A stretch of 64,000 bases of DNA, taken from positions 496,001-560,000 of the forward strand of contig NZ_JAHXBU010000093.1 of NCBI RefSeq assembly GCF_020178975.1, in the 5' to 3' direction. The notes under the pieces are model-generated. The model was not told the origin of the DNA, ran no database searches, and worked only from the letters and a program-made list of their open reading frames with translations. This DNA comes from Cesiribacter sp. SM1. Lineage in GTDB: Bacteria > Bacteroidota > Bacteroidia > Cytophagales > Cyclobacteriaceae. The translations under genes were made by a program, and so were the position numbers. Of the stretch, positions 8,261 to 17,080 are shown piece after piece; the first letter of the stretch is position 1; each line of letters begins with the position of its first letter.

Positions 8261-9991
8261 ATGGAGCTTACTGAACACTTACTTTCGCTGCTCATATTTG
8301 TGCCGCTGCTGGCTGCCCTTGTGCTGTTGCTGATTCCGGCAAGGCTTAGCGGGGCCGGCCGATGGGTTGCACTGGCTGCCACCGCCTTACAGGTACTGCT
8401 GGCTGTTGCATTATGGTCTGGCTTTCGCTCCGGTGCTGGTGCTCCCGCCGGCGTGTTTTCCCCGCAGGGCTACCAGTTTGTGGAAAAGCTGGATTGGTTT
8501 AGCCTGCCGCTGGGGGAAATCGGCTACCTCTCTGCCGATTATTTCCTGGGCGTAGATGGCCTTAGTGTAGGCCTGGTGCTGCTGGCAGCCATCGTGATGT
8601 TCATCGGCGTTATCAGCTCCTGGAACATTCATCAGCACCAGAAAGGATATTTTCTGCTGTACCTGCTGCTTAGCAGTACGGTGGTAGGCTGTTTTGTGGC
8701 CCTGGATCTGCTGCTGTTTTACCTCTTTTTTGAGTTTATGCTGCTGCCCATGTACTTTCTCATTGGTATGTGGGGTGGTCCCAGAAGGGCATATGCTTCC
8801 ATCAAGTTTTTCCTCTACACCCTGGCAGGCTCGCTCTTTATCCTGATTGCCATAGTAGGTTTATATATTTCCGGCATTGACCCGGTAGCTACCGCCCTAC
8901 ATGCAGGCGTGGAGGAGGCCGGCAGGGTGCAGGTAATGCTGCAGGAGGGTGCCCTGAATACCCGCGATATGGTGCATACCTTCAACATGCTCCACCTGAT
9001 GGATGGAGGTAATCTAATTCCGGGAAGTCTGCTAAGCCTGAAGGGCGGCGGTGAACTCTGGGGGCATTCCATTCGCCTGCTGGCTTTTCTGGCCCTGATG
9101 CTGGGCTTTGCCGTTAAGCTGCCGGCCGTGCCGGTGCACACCTGGCTGCCCGATGCACACGTAGAGGCACCCACGCCTGTTTCTGTTGTGCTGGCAGCTA
9201 TTTTGCTGAAGATTGGCGGCTATGCCATTTTGCGTATCCCCTACAGCCTGTTCCCTGAGGGAGCCATTTATTATGCACCGCTGGTGGCAGGCGTAGGGGT
9301 GCTCTCCATTCTGTATGGTGCCTTTAATGCCCTTGCCCAGTCCGATCTTAAAAAAATGATCGCCTACTCTTCTGTTTCTCATATGGGTTATGTGCTGCTG
9401 GGGCTGGCGGCCCTCACGGTTGAGGGTGTTAGTGGTGCACTCTACCAGATGTTCAGCCATGGCCTTGTTTCTGCTGCGCTATTCCTGCTGGTTGGGGTAC
9501 TCTATGACCGTACCCATAACCGCATCATCGATAATTATGGTGGCCTTGCCAGGCGTATGCCTGTTTTTACCGTGGCGGTTACCATTACCTTCTTTGCATC
9601 CCTGGGCCTGCCTGGCTTCTCTGGCTTCATTGCCGAGGCGCTGGTGTTCCTGGGTGCCTTCAGAAGCCCTTCTGCCAATGGTTTACTACCCTATTGGATG
9701 GTAATTCTGGCAACACTGGGGCTGGTAATTACAGCAGCCTACTACCTCTGGACCCTGCAGCGTATGTTCTTCGGCCAGTTTTTTGTGCGTGAGCTGCATT
9801 GGGAGGGGAGTCTTACTGATCTTACCCCCAGGGAATATTTTCTGCTGATACCGCTTATAGCCGGTATGCTGGTGATGGGACTGTTCCCTAACCTCTTGCT
9901 TGACTCTTTTACCCCAGCTGTAGATGCTTTTGTGCAGGGGGTGCTGGAGCGTGGCAGAAGTAACCTGGTACTTTTAACCCGCTTCTTATAG
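8261..9991 (+). CDS. nuoM: NADH-quinone oxidoreductase subunit M
   Basis: Second antiporter-like pump of complex I, 576 residues. Signatures are FFEFMLLPMYFLIGMWGG (helix 5 Glu) and AVKLPAVPVHTWLPDAHVEA (helix 7 Lys), then ILLKIGGYAILR. A gap of 207 bp separates it from nuoL; in it I see only weak promoter-like strings (TATATCTTG near 8161). nuoN follows after 16 bp. Confidence 0.96.
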   Translation: MELTEHLLSLLIFVPLLAALVLLLIPARLSGAGRWVALAATALQVLLAVALWSGFRSGAGAPAGVFSPQGYQFVEKLDWFSLPLGEIGYLSADYFLGVDGLSVGLVLLAAIVMFIGVISSWNIHQHQKGYFLLYLLLSSTVVGCFVALDLLLFYLFFEFMLLPMYFLIGMWGGPRRAYASIKFFLYTLAGSLFILIAIVGLYISGIDPVATALHAGVEEAGRVQVMLQEGALNTRDMVHTFNMLHLMDGGNLIPGSLLSLKGGGELWGHSIRLLAFLALMLGFAVKLPAVPVHTWLPDAHVEAPTPVSVVLAAILLKIGGYAILRIPYSLFPEGAIYYAPLVAGVGVLSILYGAFNALAQSDLKKMIAYSSVSHMGYVLLGLAALTVEGVSGALYQMFSHGLVSAALFLLVGVLYDRTHNRIIDNYGGLARRMPVFTVAVTITFFASLGLPGFSGFIAEALVFLGAFRSPSANGLLPYWMVILATLGLVITAAYYLWTLQRMFFGQFFVRELHWEGSLTDLTPREYFLLIPLIAGMLVMGLFPNLLLDSFTPAVDAFVQGVLERGRSNLVLLTRFL

Positions 9992-10007
9992 ACTACGGAC
10001 CCTTCTG

Positions 10008-11534
10008 GTGGAAACACAAGCCCCAACCATAGCGCCATTAAAAGCCAGCCTGCAGGCAATTCTGCAGGATTTGCCCCTGCTGTACCCTGAGCTTACCTTA
10101 GGCCTGGGCGTATTGCTGGTGTTGCTGGGAGCTCTGCTGATTCCTCGTAGCTGGCGTAACGAAGGCCTGGCTGTGCTAAGCCTGCTGGTAATTGCCGCAT
10201 CGGCTTATATGCTGCTGTATAAAGGACTGCCAGCCGAGCCCGTACACCTGCTGGCCCGTACCCTACAGCTCGATAAAATGGCAGTAGCCTTTCGACTGCT
10301 GGTGCTGCTCTCGGGCCTGTTGGCGGTACTGCTTTCTTTTCGGGAAGGGAAAAAGCTCGCCGGGGAGTACTATGCCCTGCTGCTGGGCCTCCTGATGGCT
10401 GCCATGCTCATGAGCATGGCCTCAAATCTTCTGCTCATTTACCTAAGCATAGAAACAGCCTCAATTTGTGCTTACCTGCTCACGGCTTTTTCAGGAGGGC
10501 GTGAGGGTGCCGAAGCAGGCTTAAAGTACCTGCTGTTTGGTGCTGTGGCATCGGCCATTATGCTCTATGGCATGAGCCTGCTATATGGTTTTACCGGCAC
10601 GCTGGATATTACCGCTTATGGGTTCAAAAGCGGCCTCATGAGCCTTAACATTCCCATACTGCCGGTGCTGCTGGCGGCTTTTCTGGTGCTTGCGGGCTTT
10701 CTCTTTAAAATATCAGTGGTGCCCTTTCACCTCTGGACACCAGATGCCTACCAGGGAGCACCCCTGCCGGCGGCAGCACTTTTTTCTACTGCACCAAAGC
10801 TGGCGGGGCTTGCCCTGATGATGCGTTTCTTAAGCCATTTCCTGGAGGCGGGTATTATCTTTGCCGGCCTGCGCTTTGACTGGCAGTTTATCCTGGGCCT
10901 GCTGGCCATTATCACCATGCTGGTAGGTAACCTCGCAGCCGTGTGGCAGCAGGATGCACGCCGCCTGCTGGCTTACTCTTCCATTGCCCATTCTGGCCTG
11001 CTGCTGGCAGCTGTACTTGTTTTCAGAGCACTGGGCTATAAGGCTTTGCTTTTTTATGGCTTTGTCTATATACTAATGAATTTTGCGGCCTTCTTGCTTG
11101 TTAGTATGCTGAAGGCCGAAACGGGCAGCTACAAAATTGCTGATTACAGGGGATTGGGTAGCCGTTTGTCGTACAGCAGCGTGCTGATGGTGGTGGTAAT
11201 GATAGCCTTAACCGGTTTGCCGCCCACAGCAGGATTTACAGCCAAATTGCTGGTGTTTTCGGCCTTGTGGGAGGGATATAGCAGTGGCGGATCGAGCATG
11301 TTGCTGTACCTCTTATTAACAGGCCTGGCAACAACGGTTGTGGCTTTGTTTTACTACTTGAAAATACCCTATTATCTTTACCTCAAAAAGCAGCCCGAAG
11401 CGGTTGTGCAGGTAGAGGGGAGTACTGTACTGGAACGTATACTGGCGGGTGCCCTGGCGCTGCTGCTGGTACTGTTCTTCTTCAGGGCCGATTGGGTAAT
11501 GAACTGGATAGAAGCATTTACGATAAGTCAATAG
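10008..11534 (+). CDS. nuoN: NADH-quinone oxidoreductase subunit N
   Basis: Third antiporter-like pump of complex I, 508 residues. The helix 5 Glu lies in LLIYLSIETASICAYLL and the helix 7 Lys in FLFKISVVPFHLWTPDAYQG, followed by APLPAAALFSTAPKLAG. The start is a GTG at 10008, 16 bp after nuoM. The stop lies 6 bp before the next gene, so the purF-type gene is very probably on the same transcript. Confidence 0.96.
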   Translation: METQAPTIAPLKASLQAILQDLPLLYPELTLGLGVLLVLLGALLIPRSWRNEGLAVLSLLVIAASAYMLLYKGLPAEPVHLLARTLQLDKMAVAFRLLVLLSGLLAVLLSFREGKKLAGEYYALLLGLLMAAMLMSMASNLLLIYLSIETASICAYLLTAFSGGREGAEAGLKYLLFGAVASAIMLYGMSLLYGFTGTLDITAYGFKSGLMSLNIPILPVLLAAFLVLAGFLFKISVVPFHLWTPDAYQGAPLPAAALFSTAPKLAGLALMMRFLSHFLEAGIIFAGLRFDWQFILGLLAIITMLVGNLAAVWQQDARRLLAYSSIAHSGLLLAAVLVFRALGYKALLFYGFVYILMNFAAFLLVSMLKAETGSYKIADYRGLGSRLSYSSVLMVVVMIALTGLPPTAGFTAKLLVFSALWEGYSSGGSSMLLYLLLTGLATTVVALFYYLKIPYYLYLKKQPEAVVQVEGSTVLERILAGALALLLVLFFFRADWVMNWIEAFTISQ

Positions 11535-11540
11535 ATCAGG

Positions 11541-13430
11541 ATGAGCGAGCAGATTAAACACGAGTGTGGTATTGCCCTAGTGCGCCTACGTAAGCCTTTG
11601 CAGTACTACATCGATAAGTACGGTTCTCCAACGTATGCGATCAATAAGCTGTATCTCCTGATGGAGAAGCAGCATAACCGCGGCCAGGATGGTGCCGGTG
11701 TTGCCAACATCAAAATCAATGTACCGCCCGGTCACCGCTACATCAGCCGTTACCGCTCTAACGAAAACCAGCCCATTGCCGACATCTTCAGCAAAATTGC
11801 CAAGAAGATGAAAAAGGCTAAAAAAGAGGGCGGAGATCGTTATTACGATGCCGAATACCTGCAGGAAAACCACGCCTTTACCGGTGAGGTATGGCTGGGC
11901 CACCTGCGTTATGGTACCCACGGTAAAAACAGCATTGAAAGCTGCCACCCCTTTCTGCGTCAGAACAACTGGAGGAGCCGTAACCTGGCCGTTGCAGGTA
12001 ACTTCAACATGACCAACGTGGATGAGCTGTTTGATATTCTCCTGAAAATTGGCCAGCACCCCAAGGAAAAAGCCGATACCGTTACGGTAATGGAAAAGAT
12101 AGGCCACTTCCTGGACGAAGAAAACCAGATCCTGTTCGATAAGTACAAATACGACCGTACCAACCAGGAGATTTCCGATATTATTGAGAAGGAGCTAGAC
12201 CTGGGGCGTGTATTACAACGTGCCTGCAAAGATTTTGACGGTGGCTATGCCATGGTAGGTTTAACCGGCTTTGGTTCTTCTTTTGTAGCCCGCGACCCTG
12301 CCGGTATCCGCCCCGCCTACTGGTATGCCGATGATGAGGTGGTGGTGGTAGCTTCAGAGAAGCCAGCCATCAAAACTGCCTTCAACGTAGCCTACGACCA
12401 GATAAAAGAAATTGAACCGGGCCATGCCCTGATTGTTGACAAGGAAGGTAACTACAAGCAGCATCAGTTTATTGAGCAATTGCCTAAGCGCAGCTGTTCT
12501 TTTGAGCGCATCTATTTCTCGCGCGGTACCGACCCGGATATTTACCAGGAGCGTAAGTCACTCGGACACCTGCTGGTTCCCCAAATACTGGATGCTGTAG
12601 ATTACGACCTCAAGAATACAGTGTTCTCTTTCATTCCCAATACAGCAGAAGTAAGCTTTCTGGGCATGATCGATGGCATGGAAAGCCACCTGGTGAATGA
12701 AAGGAAAAAATACCTGCAGGACAAAGGTGCCTTCAATGATGATGAGCTGCTGCAGCTGCTGTCGTTCCGTCCGCGTATCGAAAAGCTGGTAATCAAGGAT
12801 GCCAAGCTGCGTACCTTTATTACCGACGATGAACACCGCAACGACCTGGTAGCACACGTGTATGATACTACCTACGAGGTGATCAAAAAAGATGTGGATA
12901 CCCTGGTGGTGATAGATGATTCTATTGTACGTGGTACCACGCTGGAGAAAAGCATCCTCACCATGCTGGACCGCCTGAATCCAAAGAAAATCATCATTGT
13001 ATCATCAGCCCCACAGATCCGTTACCCCGACTGCTACGGCATTGACATGAGCCGCCTGAAAGATTTTATCGCTTTCCGTGCTGCCATTTCCCTGCTGAAC
13101 GAAACGGGGCAGAACCATATTCTGGATAATGTGTACGATAAATGCGCAGCCTCTGTAGGCAAGCTTGATGCCCCTAACTATGTTCAGGAGGTATATGCAC
13201 CTTTTACCGATGAGCAGATTAGTGCCAAGATTGCCCAGCTGATCAAAACAGAAAAGATTAATGCCGAGGTAGACGTTATCTACCAGACGGTAGAAAACCT
13301 GCACATTGCCTGCCCTAACCATATCGGTGACTGGTACTTTACCGGTAACTATCCTACCAAAGGAGGTAACCGCGTGGTAAACCGTGCCTTTATGAACTAC
13401 ATGGAAGGCAAAGCCGTAAGAGCTTATTAA
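11541..13430 (+). CDS. purF: Amidophosphoribosyltransferase, long Bacteroidota form
   Basis: Catalyses the first committed step of purine synthesis, PRPP plus glutamine to 5-phosphoribosylamine. The N-terminal class II glutamine amidotransferase domain begins after a short propeptide, with nucleophile C9 in HECGIALV and the glutamine-site sequences HNRGQDGAGV and LGHLRYGTHG. The phosphoribosyltransferase domain has the PRPP loop VVIDDSIVRGTTLE near residue 456. At 629 residues it is about 120 longer than E. coli PurF, with extra segments between the domains; similar long forms are known in Bacteroidota. If the genome also has a canonical PurF, the role of this copy would be less certain. It starts 6 bp after nuoN and ends at a terminator, so it is the last gene of the complex I unit. 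Confidence 0.85.
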   Translation: MSEQIKHECGIALVRLRKPLQYYIDKYGSPTYAINKLYLLMEKQHNRGQDGAGVANIKINVPPGHRYISRYRSNENQPIADIFSKIAKKMKKAKKEGGDRYYDAEYLQENHAFTGEVWLGHLRYGTHGKNSIESCHPFLRQNNWRSRNLAVAGNFNMTNVDELFDILLKIGQHPKEKADTVTVMEKIGHFLDEENQILFDKYKYDRTNQEISDIIEKELDLGRVLQRACKDFDGGYAMVGLTGFGSSFVARDPAGIRPAYWYADDEVVVVASEKPAIKTAFNVAYDQIKEIEPGHALIVDKEGNYKQHQFIEQLPKRSCSFERIYFSRGTDPDIYQERKSLGHLLVPQILDAVDYDLKNTVFSFIPNTAEVSFLGMIDGMESHLVNERKKYLQDKGAFNDDELLQLLSFRPRIEKLVIKDAKLRTFITDDEHRNDLVAHVYDTTYEVIKKDVDTLVVIDDSIVRGTTLEKSILTMLDRLNPKKIIIVSSAPQIRYPDCYGIDMSRLKDFIAFRAAISLLNETGQNHILDNVYDKCAASVGKLDAPNYVQEVYAPFTDEQISAKIAQLIKTEKINAEVDVIYQTVENLHIACPNHIGDWYFTGNYPTKGGNRVVNRAFMNYMEGKAVRAY

Positions 13431-13463
13431 GCATACAAAGAAGCATCTGTTGCCCAATAGAAG

Positions 13464-13495
13464 AGCAGTTCCGATTTTTCGGGGCTGCTTTTTTG
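13464..13495 (+). terminator. Rho-independent terminator of the nuo-purF unit
   Basis: A 10 bp stem (AGCAGTTCCG at 13464-13473 with CGGGGCTGCT at 13480-13489, two G-T pairs) encloses a 6 nt T-rich loop and is followed by five T residues. Confidence 0.8.
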
Positions 13496-13603
13496 TTAAT
13501 GAACTTTGCCTGCGCAAGCATCCGCTTGTGCTTATTATATGAAAGCAGGTGGTTTAGCCTGCTTAACCAACCTGTTTCTCATCCTCTTTACCAGTGCGAA
13601 CAT

Positions 13604-13611
13604 TAGCTTTG
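13604..13611 (+). promoter_or_regulatory. Candidate -7 box for the endonuclease III gene
   Basis: TAGCTTTG fits TAnnTTTG exactly. It lies 21 bp before the ATG at 13633, but no clear TTTG is seen at the right distance upstream. It argues against the in-frame GTG at 13594 as the real start. Confidence 0.35.
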
Positions 13612-13632
13612 CCTGCTTCGTTAGCTGACAGT

Positions 13633-14358
13633 ATGAGTCCGTCAGAAAAATTGCAGGAGAGCCGTCAGCGCTTGCTGTCCCTGTGGGGGCCACAGCAGGC
13701 GCATTCCAAGCGGGAACCGCTGCAGGAACTTATCATGACTATTCTTTCACATCGAACAGATTACGTTAGTGAAAAGAAAGCTTATGAGCGGATGTGGGAG
13801 CGCTTTGGGAGCTGGGAGGGCATTCGGGATGCGCCGCTGGAGGAACTTATAGAGATGATCAAGCCTGCCAGCTATCCGGAGGTAAAGGCTCCTTACATCA
13901 AGCAAACCCTGGCACAGATTATTGCAGAACGGGGAGCGCCAAGCCTGGATTTTCTGGAAGCCATGCCCACCCAGGAAGCAATGGACTGGCTGCTGCGCCT
14001 GCCGGGTGTCGGACCCAAAACTGCAACACTCCTGCTGCTTTTCAACTTTAAGAAGCCGGTGCTGCCGGTAGATACCCATGTGCACCGGGTAAGTATACGT
14101 GTTGGCATACTGCCGCCCCGCACCTCTGCCGATAAAGCGCACAAGCTGCTGCTGGCACAGCTGCCTGCCGATGCAGATGCACTCTTCACATTCCACAAGC
14201 ATTTTTTCTGGCACGGACAGCGGGTTTGTCATGCAGTTCAGCCTAAGTGTTACCAGTGTGTGCTGAATGACTTTTGCAGCTTCTATCAGGAAAAAGCACC
14301 ACCGCCTAAGCAGCAGGGCCGCATTGCTGCTAGTGGTAAAACAGATTTATCTCTATAA
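13633..14358 (+). CDS. nth: Endonuclease III-family DNA glycosylase
   Basis: Base-excision repair enzyme of the HhH-GPD superfamily, which removes oxidised pyrimidines and nicks the abasic site. Visible are the helix-hairpin-helix LLRLPGVGPKTATLLLLF, the GPD-type loop PVLPVDTHVHRVSIRVG with its Asp, and a C-terminal 4Fe-4S loop with the spacing C-x6-C-x2-C-x5-C (CHAVQPKCYQCVLNDFC). The helix-hairpin-helix Lys is present (VGPKTA), which suggests a lyase-competent enzyme. The length from the chosen ATG is 241 residues, slightly above E. coli Nth. The GTG at 13594 is possible but lies upstream of the promoter-like box. The gene stands alone between two terminators. Confidence 0.88.
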   Translation: MSPSEKLQESRQRLLSLWGPQQAHSKREPLQELIMTILSHRTDYVSEKKAYERMWERFGSWEGIRDAPLEELIEMIKPASYPEVKAPYIKQTLAQIIAERGAPSLDFLEAMPTQEAMDWLLRLPGVGPKTATLLLLFNFKKPVLPVDTHVHRVSIRVGILPPRTSADKAHKLLLAQLPADADALFTFHKHFFWHGQRVCHAVQPKCYQCVLNDFCSFYQEKAPPPKQQGRIAASGKTDLSL

Positions 14359-14438
14359 TATCATCATTTACTCCTTATATAACAGTTTTTTGATAGCCCT
14401 GCCCGGGTGAAAGCGGATGTTTGCGCCAGGGAGGGGCT

Positions 14439-14473
14439 GAAAAACAAAAAGCCCCTGCCAGCGGGCAGGGGCT
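14439..14473 (-). terminator. Terminator of the A-type Fe-S carrier gene
   Basis: A perfect 10 bp stem (14450-14459 with 14464-14473, AGCCCCTGCC/GGCAGGGGCT) has a 4 nt loop. On the minus strand it is followed by a TTTTTGTTTT run. Confidence 0.85.
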
Positions 14474-14497
14474 CAATATCTCTATCAGCATATCCTT

Positions 14498-14830
14498 TTA
14501 AACAGAAAAACTCTCACCACAGCCACAGGTACGGCTGGCATTTGGGTTGATGAACTGGAAGCCTTTGCCATTGAGGCCGTCGGAAAAGTCCAGTACAGTA
14601 CCTAAAAGGTAAAGCAGGCTCTTTTTGTCTACCAGGATTTTAACGCCTTTGTCTTCAAACACTTCATCTGAAGGCAGTACGGCAGCATCGAAGCTAAGGT
14701 CGTACATCAGGCCTGAGCAACCGCCACCTTTCACTGAAACACGAATGTTCTGATCGCTGGAACGGCCTTCTGTTTCGCGCAGTTCCTTGATTCTGTCTAT
14801 TGCTTTATCGGTAACGCTTATCATAGTCAT
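14498..14830 (-). CDS. A-type iron-sulfur carrier (IscA/SufA/ErpA family)
   Basis: Small Fe-S cluster carrier that passes clusters to apo-enzymes. At 110 residues it has the normal size, and the three ligand cysteines are C38 in VKGGGCSGLMY plus C102 and C104 in the C-terminal TCGCGESF. The family name (HesB/IscA-like) is secure, but which of IscA, SufA or ErpA it corresponds to cannot be decided from one sequence. Two ATG codons two codons apart (14830 and 14824) could both serve. The gene is monocistronic with its own terminator, and stands back to back with the methylmalonyl-CoA epimerase gene. Confidence 0.93.
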   Translation of the reverse strand: MTMISVTDKAIDRIKELRETEGRSSDQNIRVSVKGGGCSGLMYDLSFDAAVLPSDEVFEDKGVKILVDKKSLLYLLGTVLDFSDGLNGKGFQFINPNASRTCGCGESFSV

Positions 14831-15005
14831 TTAATCTTCTCTATTTCCGGGTGCAAGTTAGGCAACAAAGCCGAAATTTTCTCCTGTTAAGGCTATAAAG
14901 CTAAAAGTGTCTTTAACGATAGAAGCCTGCTCACCCACAGTCTGGCTGTAAAAGCTAACCTGTTTTTTAGCAGGAAAGTTCTCTTTTTTGCTTTATTTGC
15001 TGCTC

Positions 15006-15413
15006 ATGAAGCATGTAGAACACATAGGAATTGCTGTTCGTTCCCTGGAGGAAGCGAACAGCCGTTATGAACGTTTGCTCGGACAAAAAGCCTATAAAAC
15101 GGAAGAAGTTGAAAGTGAAGGCGTAAGAACGGCCTTTTACCAAATGGGAGAGACCAAGATAGAGCTGCTGGAATCTACCCGTGCAGATGGTCCTATTGCC
15201 AAATTTATTGAAAACAGGGGAGAGGGCATCCACCATATTGCCTATGCAGTAGATGATATCCGCGCAGAAATGCAGCGCCTGAGCCAGGAGGGCTTCAGGT
15301 TACTTAACCAGGAGCCCAAGCCCGGAGCCGATAATAAAATAGTGTGCTTCCTGCACCCAAAAGATGCCGGTGGGGTACTGGTAGAGTTGTGCCAGGAGCG
15401 ACCTGTCCGTTAA
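15006..15413 (+). CDS. mce: Methylmalonyl-CoA epimerase
   Basis: Vicinal-oxygen-chelate enzyme that interconverts (R)- and (S)-methylmalonyl-CoA on the path between propionyl-CoA and succinyl-CoA. The 135-residue protein has two beta-alpha-beta-beta-beta modules. Metal ligands expected from the family are visible as H6 (HVEHIGIAV), H77 (GEGIHHIAYAV) and E127 (GGVLVELC). The ATG at 15006 gives the family's usual N-terminus; an upstream in-frame start at 14988 would add six hydrophobic residues and is less likely. No methylmalonyl-CoA mutase gene lies nearby. Confidence 0.92.
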   Translation: MKHVEHIGIAVRSLEEANSRYERLLGQKAYKTEEVESEGVRTAFYQMGETKIELLESTRADGPIAKFIENRGEGIHHIAYAVDDIRAEMQRLSQEGFRLLNQEPKPGADNKIVCFLHPKDAGGVLVELCQERPVR

Positions 15414-15437
15414 AAGGCTGGTGACGGATGGTGCCGC

Positions 15438-15590
15438 TTAAGGCTTAGGCTGTGGTTGTTCGTACTGCACAGAGTTGTAGTACTTCAACTTCCGTTTTCC
15501 TTCGGCAGTTTTGTACTGAGGCTTAGGGCCACACGCATCCAACAGCAGCAAGCCTGCTGCTAGCAATAACAGCTGAGATATTTTTTTCAT
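15438..15590 (-). CDS. Very small lipoprotein of 50 residues
   Basis: The minus strand reads ATG AAA AAA ATA TCT CAG and gives a hydrophobic signal ending in LLLLDACGPKPQ, a good lipobox with Cys at residue 20. About 30 mature residues follow (KTAEGKRKLKYYNSVQY...), polar and basic, ending in proline-rich PQPKP and a TAA at 15438. The full gene is only 153 bp. The signal sequence and lipobox are the evidence for a real gene; the function is unknown. It converges on the epimerase gene, with 24 bp between the stops. Confidence 0.7.
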   Translation of the reverse strand: MKKISQLLLLAAGLLLLDACGPKPQYKTAEGKRKLKYYNSVQYEQPQPKP

Positions 15591-15991
15591 ACTACTAAGT
15601 TAGAGGTGTTGCTTCGCCTGTACCTACCGTTAGTTCATCCATTCCTACCTATGTATGGTTTACCTGGAATTTTAAGGTCTGTTTCGGGGATACTACTGGC
15701 TAACTCTTTTTTTGCAGTAGCGTGCTGGCTGTATTTGGTCTTTTCCCGGAAAATGACCCCACACTGGCTAAATACCGTAACATGCTTTATTCCATAAAGC
15801 CCGTTTATTACAGGGCTAATAAGTAGTTAACAGTAGATCACTATAAACTACTTGTTAACCACATAAGGTGAAGCGCTAAATTGTTATTACCTTTGTGCAA
15901 AATTTGTAAACCTCCCTTTGCAATTAGGGTTGTTGAATCAAGAGCTGAACAGAAGTTTTAGTGTTGGCGAAGAGCTGAAAATTTTTCCTGC
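15591..15991. other. Intergenic region upstream of fabH
   Basis: No convincing gene is present. A 63-codon GTG-started frame at 15606-15797 has hydrophobic but unpatterned content and I reject it. An 8 bp inverted repeat (AAGTAGTT at 15821-15828, AACTACTT at 15846-15853) lies upstream of a possible promoter box and might be an operator. Confidence 0.5.
15888..15895 (+). promoter_or_regulatory. Candidate -7 promoter box for fabH
   Basis: TACCTTTG matches TAnnTTTG. The -33 element is not recognisable. If used, the transcript would have a leader of about 90 nt before the fabH ATG. Confidence 0.35.
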
Positions 15992-16936
15992 ATGTACTTA
16001 AATGCCATAGGTGCCTACCTGCCTGAAGCGGTTGTAGATAACCAATATTTTGAAGAACTGAATAACCTGACAGACGAGTGGATTGTGTCTCGTACAGGCA
16101 TCAGGGAGCGGCGCAAAGCTGCACCGCACGAAAATACCCAAACCATGGGCATTGCTGCTGTACAGGAAGCACTGCCCCGACTACCCTATGGTGTTGAGGA
16201 GGTAGATCTGATTGTAGGCGCAACCTACACCCCGCATGATACCATCGTTACCCTGGGCCATGCCATTCAGCACAGCATTGATGTGCACGATATACCAGTG
16301 GTGACCATTTCTGCTGCCTGCAGCTCGCTGGTAAATGCTGTTGAGATAGTGCAGGGTTATTTTGCCCTGGGCAAAGCTACGAAAGCGCTGGTGGTGGCCT
16401 CCGAGCACAATACCGCCTACAATGTAGAAACAGACGAAAAAGCCGGCCACCTCTGGGGAGATGGTGCCTGTGCCCTGTTCATCAGCAAAGAGCGGCAAAC
16501 CGACAGCGACATTCACATAGTAGATGTACTCACCGGCGGTGCTGCCACCCGGGGCAAAGCCACCGAAAGTGTTACGCTTAAGCCACTGGCAAAAGGCATT
16601 ATCATGCCCAACGGACGCGACGTATTTATTCATGCCTGTCAGTACATGCCAAAGGCCACCATCGACATTATGGAGCGCAACAGGCTTAATATGGATGATA
16701 TCGATTACGTAATTCCCCACCAGGCCAACCTGCGCATTACGAATAATGTAGCAGAAACGCTGCGACTTCCTGCTCATAAGGCTGTTTCTAATGTGGAGTA
16801 TCTGGGGAATACAGGCTGTGCCGGCTGTGGTATAGGCCTTTGGGAGAAAAAAGAGAAGCTCCAAAAAGGCCAGCGGCTGATCATTACCGTATTCGGCGGC
16901 GGCTATTCTTACGGAGCCATGTTGTTAGAAGTGTAG
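15992..16936 (+). CDS. fabH: 3-oxoacyl-ACP synthase III (KAS III family)
   Basis: Condensing enzyme that starts fatty acid synthesis by joining an acyl-CoA primer to malonyl-ACP. The 314-residue protein has the KAS III catalytic triad: C110 in TISAACSSLVNA, H243 in VIPHQANLRI and N273 in NVEYLGNTG. The sequence after the Asn is unusual. Typical FabH has GNTSAAS, while here it is GNTGCAGCGIG, with two extra cysteines at 276 and 279. That could mean a specialised KAS III (branched, secondary-metabolite or pigment lipid) instead of the housekeeping one. No acyl carrier protein or other fab gene is adjacent. Confidence 0.85.
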   Translation: MYLNAIGAYLPEAVVDNQYFEELNNLTDEWIVSRTGIRERRKAAPHENTQTMGIAAVQEALPRLPYGVEEVDLIVGATYTPHDTIVTLGHAIQHSIDVHDIPVVTISAACSSLVNAVEIVQGYFALGKATKALVVASEHNTAYNVETDEKAGHLWGDGACALFISKERQTDSDIHIVDVLTGGAATRGKATESVTLKPLAKGIIMPNGRDVFIHACQYMPKATIDIMERNRLNMDDIDYVIPHQANLRITNNVAETLRLPAHKAVSNVEYLGNTGCAGCGIGLWEKKEKLQKGQRLIITVFGGGYSYGAMLLEV

Positions 16937-17080
16937 TTGTTGGGAGGGTGTGGTTTGGTGAGGTATGAGCTGCCTGCTCACGGCTTTCAACCCTGTTAGT
17001 CATCTATCACCTTTCGTCCCCCAGTTTACTCCTGAACAGCTGCGGTTCACCGTCAGATCCTTTACCAAAAACTATTAATT

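Noticed and set aside
15606-15797. 63-codon plus-strand frame between the small lipoprotein and fabH
   Set aside because: GTG start, no recognisable signal or domain, and no supporting context.
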